64,000 nt of DNA. Source: Gp6-AA40 sp035492455 (lineage in GTDB: Bacteria; Acidobacteriota; Vicinamibacteria; Vicinamibacterales; UBA2999). The stretch is from assembly GCA_035492455.1 (NCBI GenBank), contig DATJJE010000041.1:40930-104929 (forward strand), given 5' to 3'. Made by a program: the position numbers and the translations under genes. This document shows, piece by piece, positions 32,765 to 41,623 of the stretch. Each line of letters begins with the position of its first letter. Position 1 is the stretch's first letter. Under the pieces are notes generated by a model. It did no database searches. It was not told the origin of the DNA and saw nothing but the letters and a program-made list of their open reading frames with translations.

Positions 32765-34311
32765 CTCGCCAGCCCGAGGCCACGCAGCGACGCCCGCGGG
32801 TTGATCAAACCGTACCCGTACTGATCGTCCTTTCCGGACTGCCCGAGGTCGGTTGCGAATTGCTCCATGGCTGCTTCGACGGCGGCGGGGCTCGTGATGC
32901 CGTGCTGCATCAACAGCGCGGCAAACCCGGACACGTGCGGCGTCGCCATCGACGTTCCCTGGAAGAATTGATAAGCGAACACATCGAACCGCGGCGCACC
33001 GTACCGCGACGGACCGAACGCAAACGTGTCGGTGAAGTTGAAGTCGTACGTCTGCTGCAGGATGCCGCCAGCAGCGCCTCCGGCACGCTGATTGCCCCCG
33101 GGTGCCGCCAACTCCACGTACGGGCCGGTCGTCGAGTAGTAGGCGCGCAGACGGTCTCGCCCGATGGCGCCGACCGCGACGACACCCTGCATCTGGTTGG
33201 CGTATGCGGCCGGCCATTCGATGGGATTGCCCTGTTCGAAGTCGTTGCCCGCGGCAATCGACACGAACACGCCGTGCTGTGTGGCGTACGAGAGCGCATC
33301 CTGCAGCAACGGACTTGGCGGTCCGGAGCGGCCGATGCTCATATTCAGCACCTTTGCGCCGTTGTCCACCGCATACCGCACCCCGCGCGCGACCACATCG
33401 TCTGTTCCCTGGAACGGGCTGCCCAGGATGTCATCCCACAGCGAATCGATGACCTTCACCGGCATGATGCGCACGTTGAACGCCATGCCCGCGACGCCGA
33501 CGCTGTTGTTCGTCAGCTGTCCGATCGTGCCGGCGACGTGCGTTCCGTGACCGTCGAGATCGAGCGGATCGGTGTCGTTCCAGATGAAGTCGCGTGGGGC
33601 GACGAACCGATCGGGGCCAGCGAGATCCGGCGCGGCCGCGAACGGAATATCGACTGTCCCCAGTGCCGGAAACGAGAACACCGTCACGCCGTCGGTGCCT
33701 CTCCAGGCGGGGATGTTCCGCCGCAGGACGGCGTTTCTATAGGCGACACCACTGTCGATTACCGCCACGACGATTGACGGCGCGGCGCCCGGATTCAGAT
33801 CCCACGCACGCTCCATGTCGATGGCAGGGAAGTTCCATTGCTCCGCATAGAGAGGATCGTTGGGAACGAACATCGGATGCATCAGATAGCGCGCCTGCGC
33901 GTATTCGACGTCGGGTTGCTGCGCGAGCGACGCCGCAACAGCTTCGGGATCGGCATTCCTGTCGATATTGACGATTTCGAAGTCTGCGTACGACGGCGCG
34001 TCCATGGTCGAAGCGCCGACGCGCGTAACCATCAACCGCTGCGCACTCGCGGCAGTACCGGGTCTGAACTTCACGATGATGCTGCCGCGCAGATACGGAG
34101 TGCCGTCGTCGCGAACCTTCAGGTCCGTGGGATACGGGCGCGGCGGCCGCGGAGGATCGTTGTCGCGAAGACCGTTATCGATGCCTGGCGGCACGATGTC
34201 GGATATGAACGTCCGAAAACCAGCACCGGCGGCCGTGTTGTCTTGTGCCGCTGCGGCGCCGATCGCGAGTGTCACGATCGTCAGTACGCCGGCTGTCCTG
34301 GGGAACGCCAT
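32761..34311 (-). CDS. Secreted subtilisin-like serine protease (S8)
   Basis: About 516 residues. The signal peptide is AFPRTAGVLTIVTLAIGAAAAQ. An inhibitor_I9-like propeptide region follows (RGSIIVKFRPGTAASAQRL). The S8 domain has Asp in VVAVIDSGVAY (about 183), His in DGHGTHVAGTIG (about 256) and Ser in GTSMATPHVSGFAALL (about 452). The oxyanion Asn region SIAAGNDFEQG is present. It is an exported endopeptidase, with the triad complete. ATG 34311 is preferred over an upstream frame that runs into the HD-GYP gene. It starts 40 bases after that gene and overlaps the barrel gene by ATGA. Confidence 0.9.
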   Translation of the reverse strand: MAFPRTAGVLTIVTLAIGAAAAQDNTAAGAGFRTFISDIVPPGIDNGLRDNDPPRPPRPYPTDLKVRDDGTPYLRGSIIVKFRPGTAASAQRLMVTRVGASTMDAPSYADFEIVNIDRNADPEAVAASLAQQPDVEYAQARYLMHPMFVPNDPLYAEQWNFPAIDMERAWDLNPGAAPSIVVAVIDSGVAYRNAVLRRNIPAWRGTDGVTVFSFPALGTVDIPFAAAPDLAGPDRFVAPRDFIWNDTDPLDLDGHGTHVAGTIGQLTNNSVGVAGMAFNVRIMPVKVIDSLWDDILGSPFQGTDDVVARGVRYAVDNGAKVLNMSIGRSGPPSPLLQDALSYATQHGVFVSIAAGNDFEQGNPIEWPAAYANQMQGVVAVGAIGRDRLRAYYSTTGPYVELAAPGGNQRAGGAAGGILQQTYDFNFTDTFAFGPSRYGAPRFDVFAYQFFQGTSMATPHVSGFAALLMQHGITSPAAVEAAMEQFATDLGQSGKDDQYGYGLINPRASLRGLGLAR

Positions 34312-34351
34312 GCGGGGCCTCGAGCGAAGGTGGGCAGGCAGCGAACTGATG

Positions 34352-35707
34352 TTACTGCAGGTGTGTGAGCGGATCGATCCCGTAGAGCGCTGGATTGAGC
34401 GGCGCTTCGATCGCGGTCGCCTGCTCGTCCGCGGCTTCCCACAGATTGATTTCGTACGGCCGTTGGACGTCGACACCATCTGCCCTGCGCAGCACTTTCA
34501 CGCGCGGACGATACGGATTCGGAGCGTAGGCTTTGGTCACTACGGCGATCTCGCCGGTCTTCAAACGGACGAGGTTGCCGGCGGGATAGATACCGACGAG
34601 CTGAGCGAACCGTCGCACGAGATTCTGGTCGAATTGCTTGCCGTCATTGCGCTGCAGGACCGCGAGAATGCGATCCGTCGGAAACGCCTGCTGATAGGCG
34701 CGCTGCGACCGCATCGCATCGTACACATCTGCGATGCCGCAGAGCATCGTGGCGAGATTCAGCTGCCCGCGATTCACGCGATCCGGATAGCCGGTGCCGT
34801 CGAGGCGCAAGTGATGCTCGAAGGCCACGATCGGCGCCAGCGTCGGCATCTCAGGAGTCCGCCGCAGGATCTCTGCGCCATCGACCGTGTGGCGCTTCAT
34901 GATCGCGAATTCGCGATCGTCGAGTTTGTCTGGCTTGTGAAGAATCTCGGTCGGGGTCTTGACCTTGCCGATGTCGTGCATCAGGGCGGCGAGCCCGAAC
35001 TCACGCAGCAGCGCGCCGTCGATCCCGAGTCCGCGCGCCTGGCCCATCGTCAGAATCGACACGTTTACCATGTGCGTGAACGTGTAGTTGTCGTACTCCT
35101 TGAGCGCCGTGAGCGCGAGCAGCGCCGTGCGATTCTGCGCGACCGCCTGCGCAAGCGAGTCGACAATCCCTTTGCCCGCGTTCGGATCCGGCTTTCCCTC
35201 GGATTGCGCGGTGTTCCACACGCGCCCGGCGACTGACACGGCGTCGTTGTACAGGCGTTGGAACGTCGCCATGTCGCCGGCCGGCGCGTCAACTTTCGTT
35301 TCGACCTGCAGACGGCCGACGCGAATGTGTTCGAGATCCATCAACGAGGCGGCCTGCGCCGCGTCCGTGGAGGCGAGCACCTGTACCAGCCTGGTTAGCT
35401 CGGCTGGCTCGACGCCGCGATCGATGACGATGCGCTCGACACCAGCCTGCTGGAGGCGGCGCATCAGCTCGCCCATGTTCTCCGCGGCGCGCGGAACCGG
35501 CACCTCGCCGACGACGAGGTCCTCTCCGACGATCCCGATAGCGAGCGATGGCGACCATGCGTGGATGACCGCGAGCGCTTCATGCAGGGAGGTCACGTTG
35601 CGAACGGCGATTGGATGGCCCACCGCATAGAGTTGTGCGCCGCGAATCGAGGCTGCCAATCGCCTGACAAGATCATCGGCAACGCGGGCGCGGTGCACCG
35701 CGTTCAT
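34352..35707 (-). CDS. HD-GYP domain protein, copy 1
   Basis: About 451 residues. A variable N-terminal domain (about 1-170) shares the opening VRRLAASIRGAQLYAVGHP with the second copy. The HD-GYP domain follows (about 185-370), with MHDIGKVKTP at about 242 and HHLRLDGTGYP at about 298, both complete. A small C-terminal domain includes NLVRLKTGEIAVVT. It is expected to hydrolyse cyclic di-GMP. It overlaps its paired HEAT-repeat gene by ATGA. The frame is open upstream inside that gene, but ATG 35707 matches the start of copy 2. Confidence 0.9.
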   Translation of the reverse strand: MNAVHRARVADDLVRRLAASIRGAQLYAVGHPIAVRNVTSLHEALAVIHAWSPSLAIGIVGEDLVVGEVPVPRAAENMGELMRRLQQAGVERIVIDRGVEPAELTRLVQVLASTDAAQAASLMDLEHIRVGRLQVETKVDAPAGDMATFQRLYNDAVSVAGRVWNTAQSEGKPDPNAGKGIVDSLAQAVAQNRTALLALTALKEYDNYTFTHMVNVSILTMGQARGLGIDGALLREFGLAALMHDIGKVKTPTEILHKPDKLDDREFAIMKRHTVDGAEILRRTPEMPTLAPIVAFEHHLRLDGTGYPDRVNRGQLNLATMLCGIADVYDAMRSQRAYQQAFPTDRILAVLQRNDGKQFDQNLVRRFAQLVGIYPAGNLVRLKTGEIAVVTKAYAPNPYRPRVKVLRRADGVDVQRPYEINLWEAADEQATAIEAPLNPALYGIDPLTHLQ

Positions 35708-37926
35708 GCGCGTCCTCCCGGCGCGTAGCGTCGAGCCGCATTGCGTACGCCGCGATTGCCGCGGGCGGCGGCTTCCGACAGCACCGCGATCGCTTCCGGC
35801 GTGCCGAGCCGCTGCAGCGCAGCAGCGGCGGCGTGCCGCAGCGCTCCGGTACGCCACGGTGCCCACCACTCACCGCGATAGAGGATGCCGCGCAGCGTGC
35901 TGATCGAGTCCGAGCGCGCGGCGAGGTTGCCGAGCGCTTCCATGATCTGCACGTGTACTGCCAGCAGTTTTCCCTTCGGCGATGTGTGATCCAGTACGTA
36001 GCAGAGCAGTGGGACCGCCTTGTCGTCGCGCAGGCTGAGCAACTGCTGCAGGATGGTGTCGCGCGAGGCGCTGCCGGAGACGAGCGCGTTCTCGAGCACT
36101 GCGAACGCTTCATCGGTGCCGATCTGCACGATGGCGCGGATCGATTCCCGCTGCACCTGTGGATCCGCATCGTCGAGCATCGAGGCGAGCTCGGGCAGCG
36201 CTTCGCGGCCGCCGAACACACGCAAGAGATCGATGGCCATGCGGCGCACGGCGGGATTCGGCGAATGCTTCAACTGCTCGACCGACTGGCGGCCTGCCGC
36301 GCCGAAAGAGAGCAGCAGCTCGCGCAGCCGGCGAATAGCCTTGTTGTTCTCCTCGGCGGCGAGCGCCATCGCGAGCGGCCGGACGATCAATGGCCCAATC
36401 ACGTGGCACAGTCGCGTGAGCGGTTCGACATCGGCGTCTTCAACCTTCCTGAGGTGCGTGACGAGATGCCGAATCATCTGGCCGCCTGCCAGTTTCGTCA
36501 GCACGGATTCCGCGGCCGGGCGCAGCGGCTGGCGCCCTTCGTTGCCCTCCGCGACAAGCATGTTCAGAAGCGTCAACGCCGTGCTGATGTCGCCGAGCAG
36601 CGTGCGTCGCTCGATTTCGTCGGCCGCGACGGCCGCGATCGACTGCCACGCCGACGGTTCGTCTTCAATGCGCAGCAAATCCTGGATGAGCGCGACATCG
36701 AGCTCCCGCAGCGCGCTCTCGCTGACGCTCGTCACCCACGTCTGGATGCGTTCGGGAGGATCATCAGATACTCGCTCGACTTCCAGCGCCTGCGCGCGCG
36801 AGCCCGACAGCTCGCGGCCATATTCCTCAGAGACGAAGCTTTCGTCGGAATACGACGTTAGAAGCTCCGCCGCGCCTTGCCACAGGTTCTCGAACGCCGA
36901 TTCCCTGCCGAGCGGCGTCTGCTGCGCGACAACCTTGGCCAGGTCGAGCAGGCGTTCTTTTCGTTCCAGCTCCGGTACCAGCGATTGGAAGGCCAGCGCC
37001 AGACGCTGGCTCGCGCCGCGCTCCGCGACGACCGCTCCCGCCACGAACTGCGCGATCGTCGGGTCCGTCATCCGTTCGATGATGGGCGCCGCCATCGGCA
37101 TGTCGCCGCGCTGTGTCTCGGCGCGCGCCTCCTGGAGGAACGACAGCATCATGTCGGGTGTCATCTGCGCCGCCGAGTCGGCAACCGACTGCAGCACGGC
37201 AGCCTCGTCGAGACGACCCTGATCGCGCAGCCGTTCAATCGCCTTACGCAGCAGATTCAGCAACGCTGCGGCGCGCGCGCCAATTGACGCCGAACCGCCG
37301 GTCTCGGCTGACTGCACGGCTTTGACGAGCTCGCCGAAGCGATCGGCATCGAGCGCCGCAATGATCGCGTCCAGCACGCGCTCCTCGACGGTCGCGTCAT
37401 TGCCCTGCAGGCAGAACTCGATGATGCGCTCCCACTCCGCACCTTCGTCGCCCTTGCGTTCGCGCAGCACCTCCGCGTAGTCGATTTCACGAATGCCGAA
37501 ATGCGAGTGTCCGGTCGCCACCCACGCTTTGGCGATGCCGCCTGCGGCGAGGAGATCCTCCGGGCTGCGCGCCAGCAGCAGAAGAAGCGCGTGCCAATCC
37601 GGGCCCTCCGCGCTCCGCTCCACCGTCAGCTCGCCGACCAGACGGCTGTGCAGCAGCTCGGCGAACTCGCCGATGGCCGAATCAGGTTTTGCGGGCACGC
37701 GGCCTTCGATGACGAGGATGTCCGGAAGAACAGCGATGGTGACATCGCCCTGATCCGTCAGCCGGCGCGCTGACCCGGCGACGCGTCCAAGGGCACCTTG
37801 AATGGCGGGGTGCGACGCTGGGTAGAGCGACACCGATCGCGCCGCGGTCTTGCAGCTGCGCGCGAACTCTGCAAGCGCCGCGCTCTGCTCGGCCGACATC
37901 GGTTCGGTGGGCGCGGGCGTCGCCAT
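35704..37926 (-). CDS. HEAT-repeat protein, copy 1
   Basis: A 740-residue, almost entirely helical protein. The N-terminal 150 residues resemble those of copy 2: a starting helix with ARSVSLYPASHPAIQGAL, then ITVAVLPDILVIEG-like strands. A long helical middle leads to HEAT repeats near the C-terminus (SPNPAVRRMAIDLLRVFGG, DADPQVQRESIRAIVQIG). No enzyme motif is seen; it is probably a scaffold or adaptor for the HD-GYP protein encoded next. It starts seven bases after HD-GYP copy 2 and overlaps HD-GYP copy 1 by ATGA. The shared N-terminal motif with the HD-GYP proteins suggests a common small domain. Confidence 0.78.
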   Translation of the reverse strand: MATPAPTEPMSAEQSAALAEFARSCKTAARSVSLYPASHPAIQGALGRVAGSARRLTDQGDVTIAVLPDILVIEGRVPAKPDSAIGEFAELLHSRLVGELTVERSAEGPDWHALLLLLARSPEDLLAAGGIAKAWVATGHSHFGIREIDYAEVLRERKGDEGAEWERIIEFCLQGNDATVEERVLDAIIAALDADRFGELVKAVQSAETGGSASIGARAAALLNLLRKAIERLRDQGRLDEAAVLQSVADSAAQMTPDMMLSFLQEARAETQRGDMPMAAPIIERMTDPTIAQFVAGAVVAERGASQRLALAFQSLVPELERKERLLDLAKVVAQQTPLGRESAFENLWQGAAELLTSYSDESFVSEEYGRELSGSRAQALEVERVSDDPPERIQTWVTSVSESALRELDVALIQDLLRIEDEPSAWQSIAAVAADEIERRTLLGDISTALTLLNMLVAEGNEGRQPLRPAAESVLTKLAGGQMIRHLVTHLRKVEDADVEPLTRLCHVIGPLIVRPLAMALAAEENNKAIRRLRELLLSFGAAGRQSVEQLKHSPNPAVRRMAIDLLRVFGGREALPELASMLDDADPQVQRESIRAIVQIGTDEAFAVLENALVSGSASRDTILQQLLSLRDDKAVPLLCYVLDHTSPKGKLLAVHVQIMEALGNLAARSDSISTLRGILYRGEWWAPWRTGALRHAAAAALQRLGTPEAIAVLSEAAARGNRGVRNAARRYAPGGRA

Positions 37927-37933
37927 TGTCGTC

Positions 37934-39286
37934 TTACAGCACTGTCAATGGATCGAGCTCGATCGTATCGGGATCGACAGTCTCGACCACCGCTTTCGCG
38001 AATTCACCACGCGAATCGCGTTCCCATGTGTTGACGAGCTGATCATCATCGAGCCGCTCGCCCTTTTCATCAAAGATGATTCTTACCTGCGGTCGGAACG
38101 GGTCGTCAGGATGCTCCGCGGTAACGACACCGACTTCCTGAGTGTTCAGGCGAACGATTGTGCCGATCGGAAAAAGTCCCATCAAGTTCACGAATCGTCG
38201 CAGCAGCGTCTGATTGAACGCGGGGTTGCCCTGTTCGCTCATGATCGACTTGATGCGCGAGGTCGCCAGCCCCTCGCGATAGGGACGATTGCTGCGCAGC
38301 GCGTCGAACACATCGGCGATGCTCACAATCTGAGTGCACAGGTTCAGCTTCCGGTGGCCGATGTTCTCCGGATAACCGCTCAGATCCTGCCGCAGATGGT
38401 GCTCGAATGCGACGACCGGCGCCAGCGCGGGCATCTCCGGCGTCCGCCGGAGGATATGCGCGCCGTCGACGACGTGCATCTTCATGATCTTGAACTCTTC
38501 GTCCGTCAGCTTTCCCGGCTTATTGAGAATCTCGAGCGGCGTATTCACCTTACCGATGTCGTGCATCAGCGCGGCGAAGCCGAACTCACGGAGCAGCGGG
38601 CCATCGAGATTCAGCGCGCGCGCCTGCGTCATCGACAGCGCCGCCACGTTCACCATGTGGGTGAACGTGTAGTTGTCGTACTTCTTGAGCGCTGTCAGCG
38701 CCATCAGCGAGGTGCGATCCTGGGTGACGATATTCGCCAGGCTGTCGATGATCTTGCGCGCGTTCTCCGGATCGGGCCTGTCGCCAGCCTTGGCCTGGTC
38801 CCATAGTGTCTGGGCGGAGGCGACCGCCGTGTCGTAAACCCTGCGGGCCGCCTCGATGCCGATCTCATCCTGCGGCGTCTCTTCGAGGGCCAGCTTGCCA
38901 ACCTCGGCGCGCCGTACGCCGCGCGTCGCCAGGCGATCCATGATCGGCGTACGCGCCTGACGGTCTGCCACCTCACCGAGGAACGCACGAATCTCTTCTT
39001 GAGAGATGCTGCGATGGAATGTGATCTTCTCGATTTCACGATCGCGCAAGCCGCGTACGAACCCGGTCAGCGAGGCCGAACCTTTCCCAAGCCGCATCTC
39101 GTTGACCACGACGTCGTCGCCAACGAGGCCGACGATGACCGATGGATCTTCCGTGAGCCGCTCGGTCAGCGCGCTGTGAAGAGCGGCGCTCGATCGCTGC
39201 ACCAGCGGATGCTGAGGGGCGTACAGTTCGGCCGCGCGCAGTGCCGCGGCGAGACGGCGGACGAGATCCTCGACCTGCCGGCTCAT
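37934..39286 (-). CDS. HD-GYP domain protein, copy 2, variant GYP motif
   Basis: About 450 residues, collinear with copy 1: N-terminal domain starting VRRLAAALRAAELYAPQHP, then the HD-GYP domain with MHDIGKVNTP at about 240. The GYP segment reads HHLRQDLSGYP, where copy 1 has HHLRLDGTGYP, so the first Gly of the usual DGxGYP is replaced. The C-terminal domain (TIVRLNTQEVGVVTAEHP) matches copy 1. It may still be a phosphodiesterase, or a sensor with altered activity. ATG 39286 overlaps the upstream HEAT gene as ATGA. Copy 1's HEAT partner begins seven bases after the stop. Confidence 0.9.
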   Translation of the reverse strand: MSRQVEDLVRRLAAALRAAELYAPQHPLVQRSSAALHSALTERLTEDPSVIVGLVGDDVVVNEMRLGKGSASLTGFVRGLRDREIEKITFHRSISQEEIRAFLGEVADRQARTPIMDRLATRGVRRAEVGKLALEETPQDEIGIEAARRVYDTAVASAQTLWDQAKAGDRPDPENARKIIDSLANIVTQDRTSLMALTALKKYDNYTFTHMVNVAALSMTQARALNLDGPLLREFGFAALMHDIGKVNTPLEILNKPGKLTDEEFKIMKMHVVDGAHILRRTPEMPALAPVVAFEHHLRQDLSGYPENIGHRKLNLCTQIVSIADVFDALRSNRPYREGLATSRIKSIMSEQGNPAFNQTLLRRFVNLMGLFPIGTIVRLNTQEVGVVTAEHPDDPFRPQVRIIFDEKGERLDDDQLVNTWERDSRGEFAKAVVETVDPDTIELDPLTVL

Positions 39287-41484
39287 GCCGACCCCTGCGT
39301 CTGCCTGACGATTTTTTTGAGCGTCCGGTCGCCCGTCGCGGCTGCGTCGCCCAGCGCCGTTCTGGCGCGCGGCGACGCAATAGCGATGAGCGCCAGAACC
39401 GCGGCTTCCTTGGTGGCTCGCGCTTTCTTCCACGCGAACAGCTTGTTGCGACGCATCACGGCCACGACGGCGGCCACCGCGCGATCGTCGGCCAGTTGCC
39501 GGACGGCGTGCAGCGTGTCCAGCACGGTCTGATGGTCGGCGCCAAAGGGGTCGCTTTCCTCCAGGATTCGCACGAGCATGGGGACGACTCTTGGATCTTT
39601 TTCGGCCACCAGCGCGCTGACGACAGCGTCCCGGCTGGCGCCCGACGCCGCTCGAAGGGCGGTCTGGACCGCGCGTGCCGCGGCTGGGTCGTCGATGCCC
39701 GCCAGCGCCATAACCGCCGTCCGCAGCACGCGCGGGTCGGTTCGGCGGAGGAGCCCCTGCAGCACCGGCACCGCATCCGCGCTGCGGGAAGCGCCAAGCA
39801 GCGATGCGGCGTTGCGCTGCACGAACCAGCGGTTATCGTCCACCAGCGGCGCAATGTGCGATATTCCGGCTGCGCCAAATCGGTGGACGAGATCACGGGC
39901 GCGGGCGTACTCGCCGGTTTCGGTTTCACTCTGCAGCGCGCGATGGAATGCCTTGATGGTTACCGGCCCTGCGTGCTCGCAGCACTCGAAAAAAATGTCG
40001 AGCGTCGCGTCGTCGAAGTCACTCACCATCGACGCCGCTTCACGGAGCGCGACCGATTCGGCGATCTCTGTCAGCGCCGCGCGCGCGGCGGCGGGAGCGA
40101 CTCTGCCTTCACGTGCTCGCTTCAGCTCGCGGAGAACGAGCAGTGAGTTGGCAAAGTCGCCCGACATCATCAGGTCTTCGACGAGACCGATCATGTCGGC
40201 GGCGATTTCCGCCGCGCGTTCCTGCCGCTCCTCGATGCGCAGCAGGTCGGTCATGAGCAGCACCGAGAGCGAACGGACGTTGTCCTGCTGCAGCGATTCG
40301 ACCCATTCGGGCAGCTCGGGCGGCAGCTCGCGTGTCGAGAACAGTTCCGCCCGTCCGACGGCGCCTTCAAGCGACGCCTGATATGCCGTCGAGACGTACG
40401 GGGACTCGTCGTAGCTGAGCAGCAGCTGTTCCATCGAGTCCCACACGGCCTTGAACTGGCTGCTTCGTCCGAAATCCTGCTCCGTCAGACAACGCCTGGT
40501 CATACGCAGCACGCGCTGTTTCCGCTCGGCATCCGGAGCAATCGTGTCGAAAATGCGCGCCAGCCGCGCCGTGGCCTTGCCGTCGCGCGCCAGCGCTGTC
40601 GCCAGCAGCTCCGCGACCTTTTCATCGTCAAACGACTCGGCGATCTTGCCGAGAATCGGCGTTTCCTGCATACCCTCGTCGGTCTGCATCATCTGCATGA
40701 CGACGTGGGGATCGAGCTGCGCGGTGGCCTCGGCGACGTTGCGCATCACCTGAGGCAGCTTGTCGGGATCCATCACCGTGACGATGCCGGCGAGGTGGCG
40801 AAACGTGGCGAGCACGGTTGCTGCTTGCGTGGTAATGAGCGGCGAGCCGTCGGCGTTGCACTTCGGCGCGGACACCGCCGTGGCCAGCTCCTGGATTTGG
40901 AATGCGCTGCCCGCGATGTCCAGCAGTCGCTGCTGTTGGACCGAGTCGAACGTGCCGCGTCCTTCGACAATCGAATTGACGACCGATCGCCACACGTCGT
41001 CGCGCTCCTCGAGCTCGTGCTCGATGCTGCGGTCCGCGAGAATCTTCTCGTAGTCGATCTGTTCGATGGCGACTGACGTGTGCGTGAGCTTCGCCCACGC
41101 CTTGCCGGGGCCGCCCTCGGCGCGCAATTCTTCGGGCGCGCGCGCCAGCAGCGCCAGCAGCGAGTGAAGCGCCGCCACTTCAGGCTGGCCGACGAATGTG
41201 ATCTGCAGGATGTCGTGATCGTGGAGGAGCCGCGCGGCTTCGGCGACAGAGTGATCGTCCGGCAGCGGCTGACCGGCGACGAGCAACGTTTTCGGCGTAA
41301 CGCCGAAGGTGAAGGCTGCTCCGGCCGCACTCGCGGAGACAGCGTCGCCGAGCCGGGTGACCGATGCGATAGCGGCGGGATGTTCTGGTGGATACAGCGC
41401 CCAGTTGCGGGCAGCGGCTGAAAGCGCCCGGGCCAGCAAAATAGACTGACGCGTGAGCTCCTGGGAGAGCGCCGCCTGGGTCAT
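39283..41484 (-). CDS. HEAT-repeat protein, copy 2
   Basis: A 733-residue helical protein parallel to copy 1. The N-terminus has SAAARNWALYPPEHPAAIASV and a strand pair ending KTLLVAGQPL. A long helical centre follows, and then C-terminal HEAT repeats (DNRWFVQRNAASLLGASR, RTDPRVLRTAVMALAGID, EESDPFGADHQTVLDTLH). It is the first gene of the seven-gene minus-strand operon and overlaps HD-GYP copy 2 by ATGA. No catalytic motif is seen; a scaffold role is inferred. The start ATG 41484 lacks a clear ribosome-binding site. Confidence 0.78.
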   Translation of the reverse strand: MTQAALSQELTRQSILLARALSAAARNWALYPPEHPAAIASVTRLGDAVSASAAGAAFTFGVTPKTLLVAGQPLPDDHSVAEAARLLHDHDILQITFVGQPEVAALHSLLALLARAPEELRAEGGPGKAWAKLTHTSVAIEQIDYEKILADRSIEHELEERDDVWRSVVNSIVEGRGTFDSVQQQRLLDIAGSAFQIQELATAVSAPKCNADGSPLITTQAATVLATFRHLAGIVTVMDPDKLPQVMRNVAEATAQLDPHVVMQMMQTDEGMQETPILGKIAESFDDEKVAELLATALARDGKATARLARIFDTIAPDAERKQRVLRMTRRCLTEQDFGRSSQFKAVWDSMEQLLLSYDESPYVSTAYQASLEGAVGRAELFSTRELPPELPEWVESLQQDNVRSLSVLLMTDLLRIEERQERAAEIAADMIGLVEDLMMSGDFANSLLVLRELKRAREGRVAPAAARAALTEIAESVALREAASMVSDFDDATLDIFFECCEHAGPVTIKAFHRALQSETETGEYARARDLVHRFGAAGISHIAPLVDDNRWFVQRNAASLLGASRSADAVPVLQGLLRRTDPRVLRTAVMALAGIDDPAAARAVQTALRAASGASRDAVVSALVAEKDPRVVPMLVRILEESDPFGADHQTVLDTLHAVRQLADDRAVAAVVAVMRRNKLFAWKKARATKEAAVLALIAIASPRARTALGDAAATGDRTLKKIVRQTQGSA

Positions 41485-41494
41485 CGGGTGCGTA

Positions 41495-41512
41495 GGATTA
41501 TTGAATAGATTC
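41495..41512. repeat. Intergenic word GGATTATTGAATAGATTC, copy 1
   Basis: Eleven bases upstream of the HEAT copy 2 start. It matches 42593-42611 except for one extra A in the latter, including an identical 13-base core GGATTATTGAATA. AT-rich, and probably part of a promoter or a shared regulatory site. Confidence 0.5.
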
Positions 41513-41563
41513 GAGCGACGACGAAATGAGGTGGGTTACGCGAAAGATGCGGACGTGCGGAAC

Positions 41564-41596
41564 AGAGGCGCCGAATGGTCGAACGTCGGCGCCTCT
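41564..41596 (-). terminator. Hairpin downstream of the PEP-CTERM gene
   Basis: An 11-bp perfect stem (41564-41574 with 41586-41596, AGAGGCGCCGA and its complement) around an 11-base loop. It lies 28 bases past the PEP-CTERM stop on the minus strand. No T-run follows, so termination strength is uncertain. Confidence 0.55.
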
Positions 41597-41623
41597 GCGT
41601 CGGAAGATAAACGTGGACCGTCG

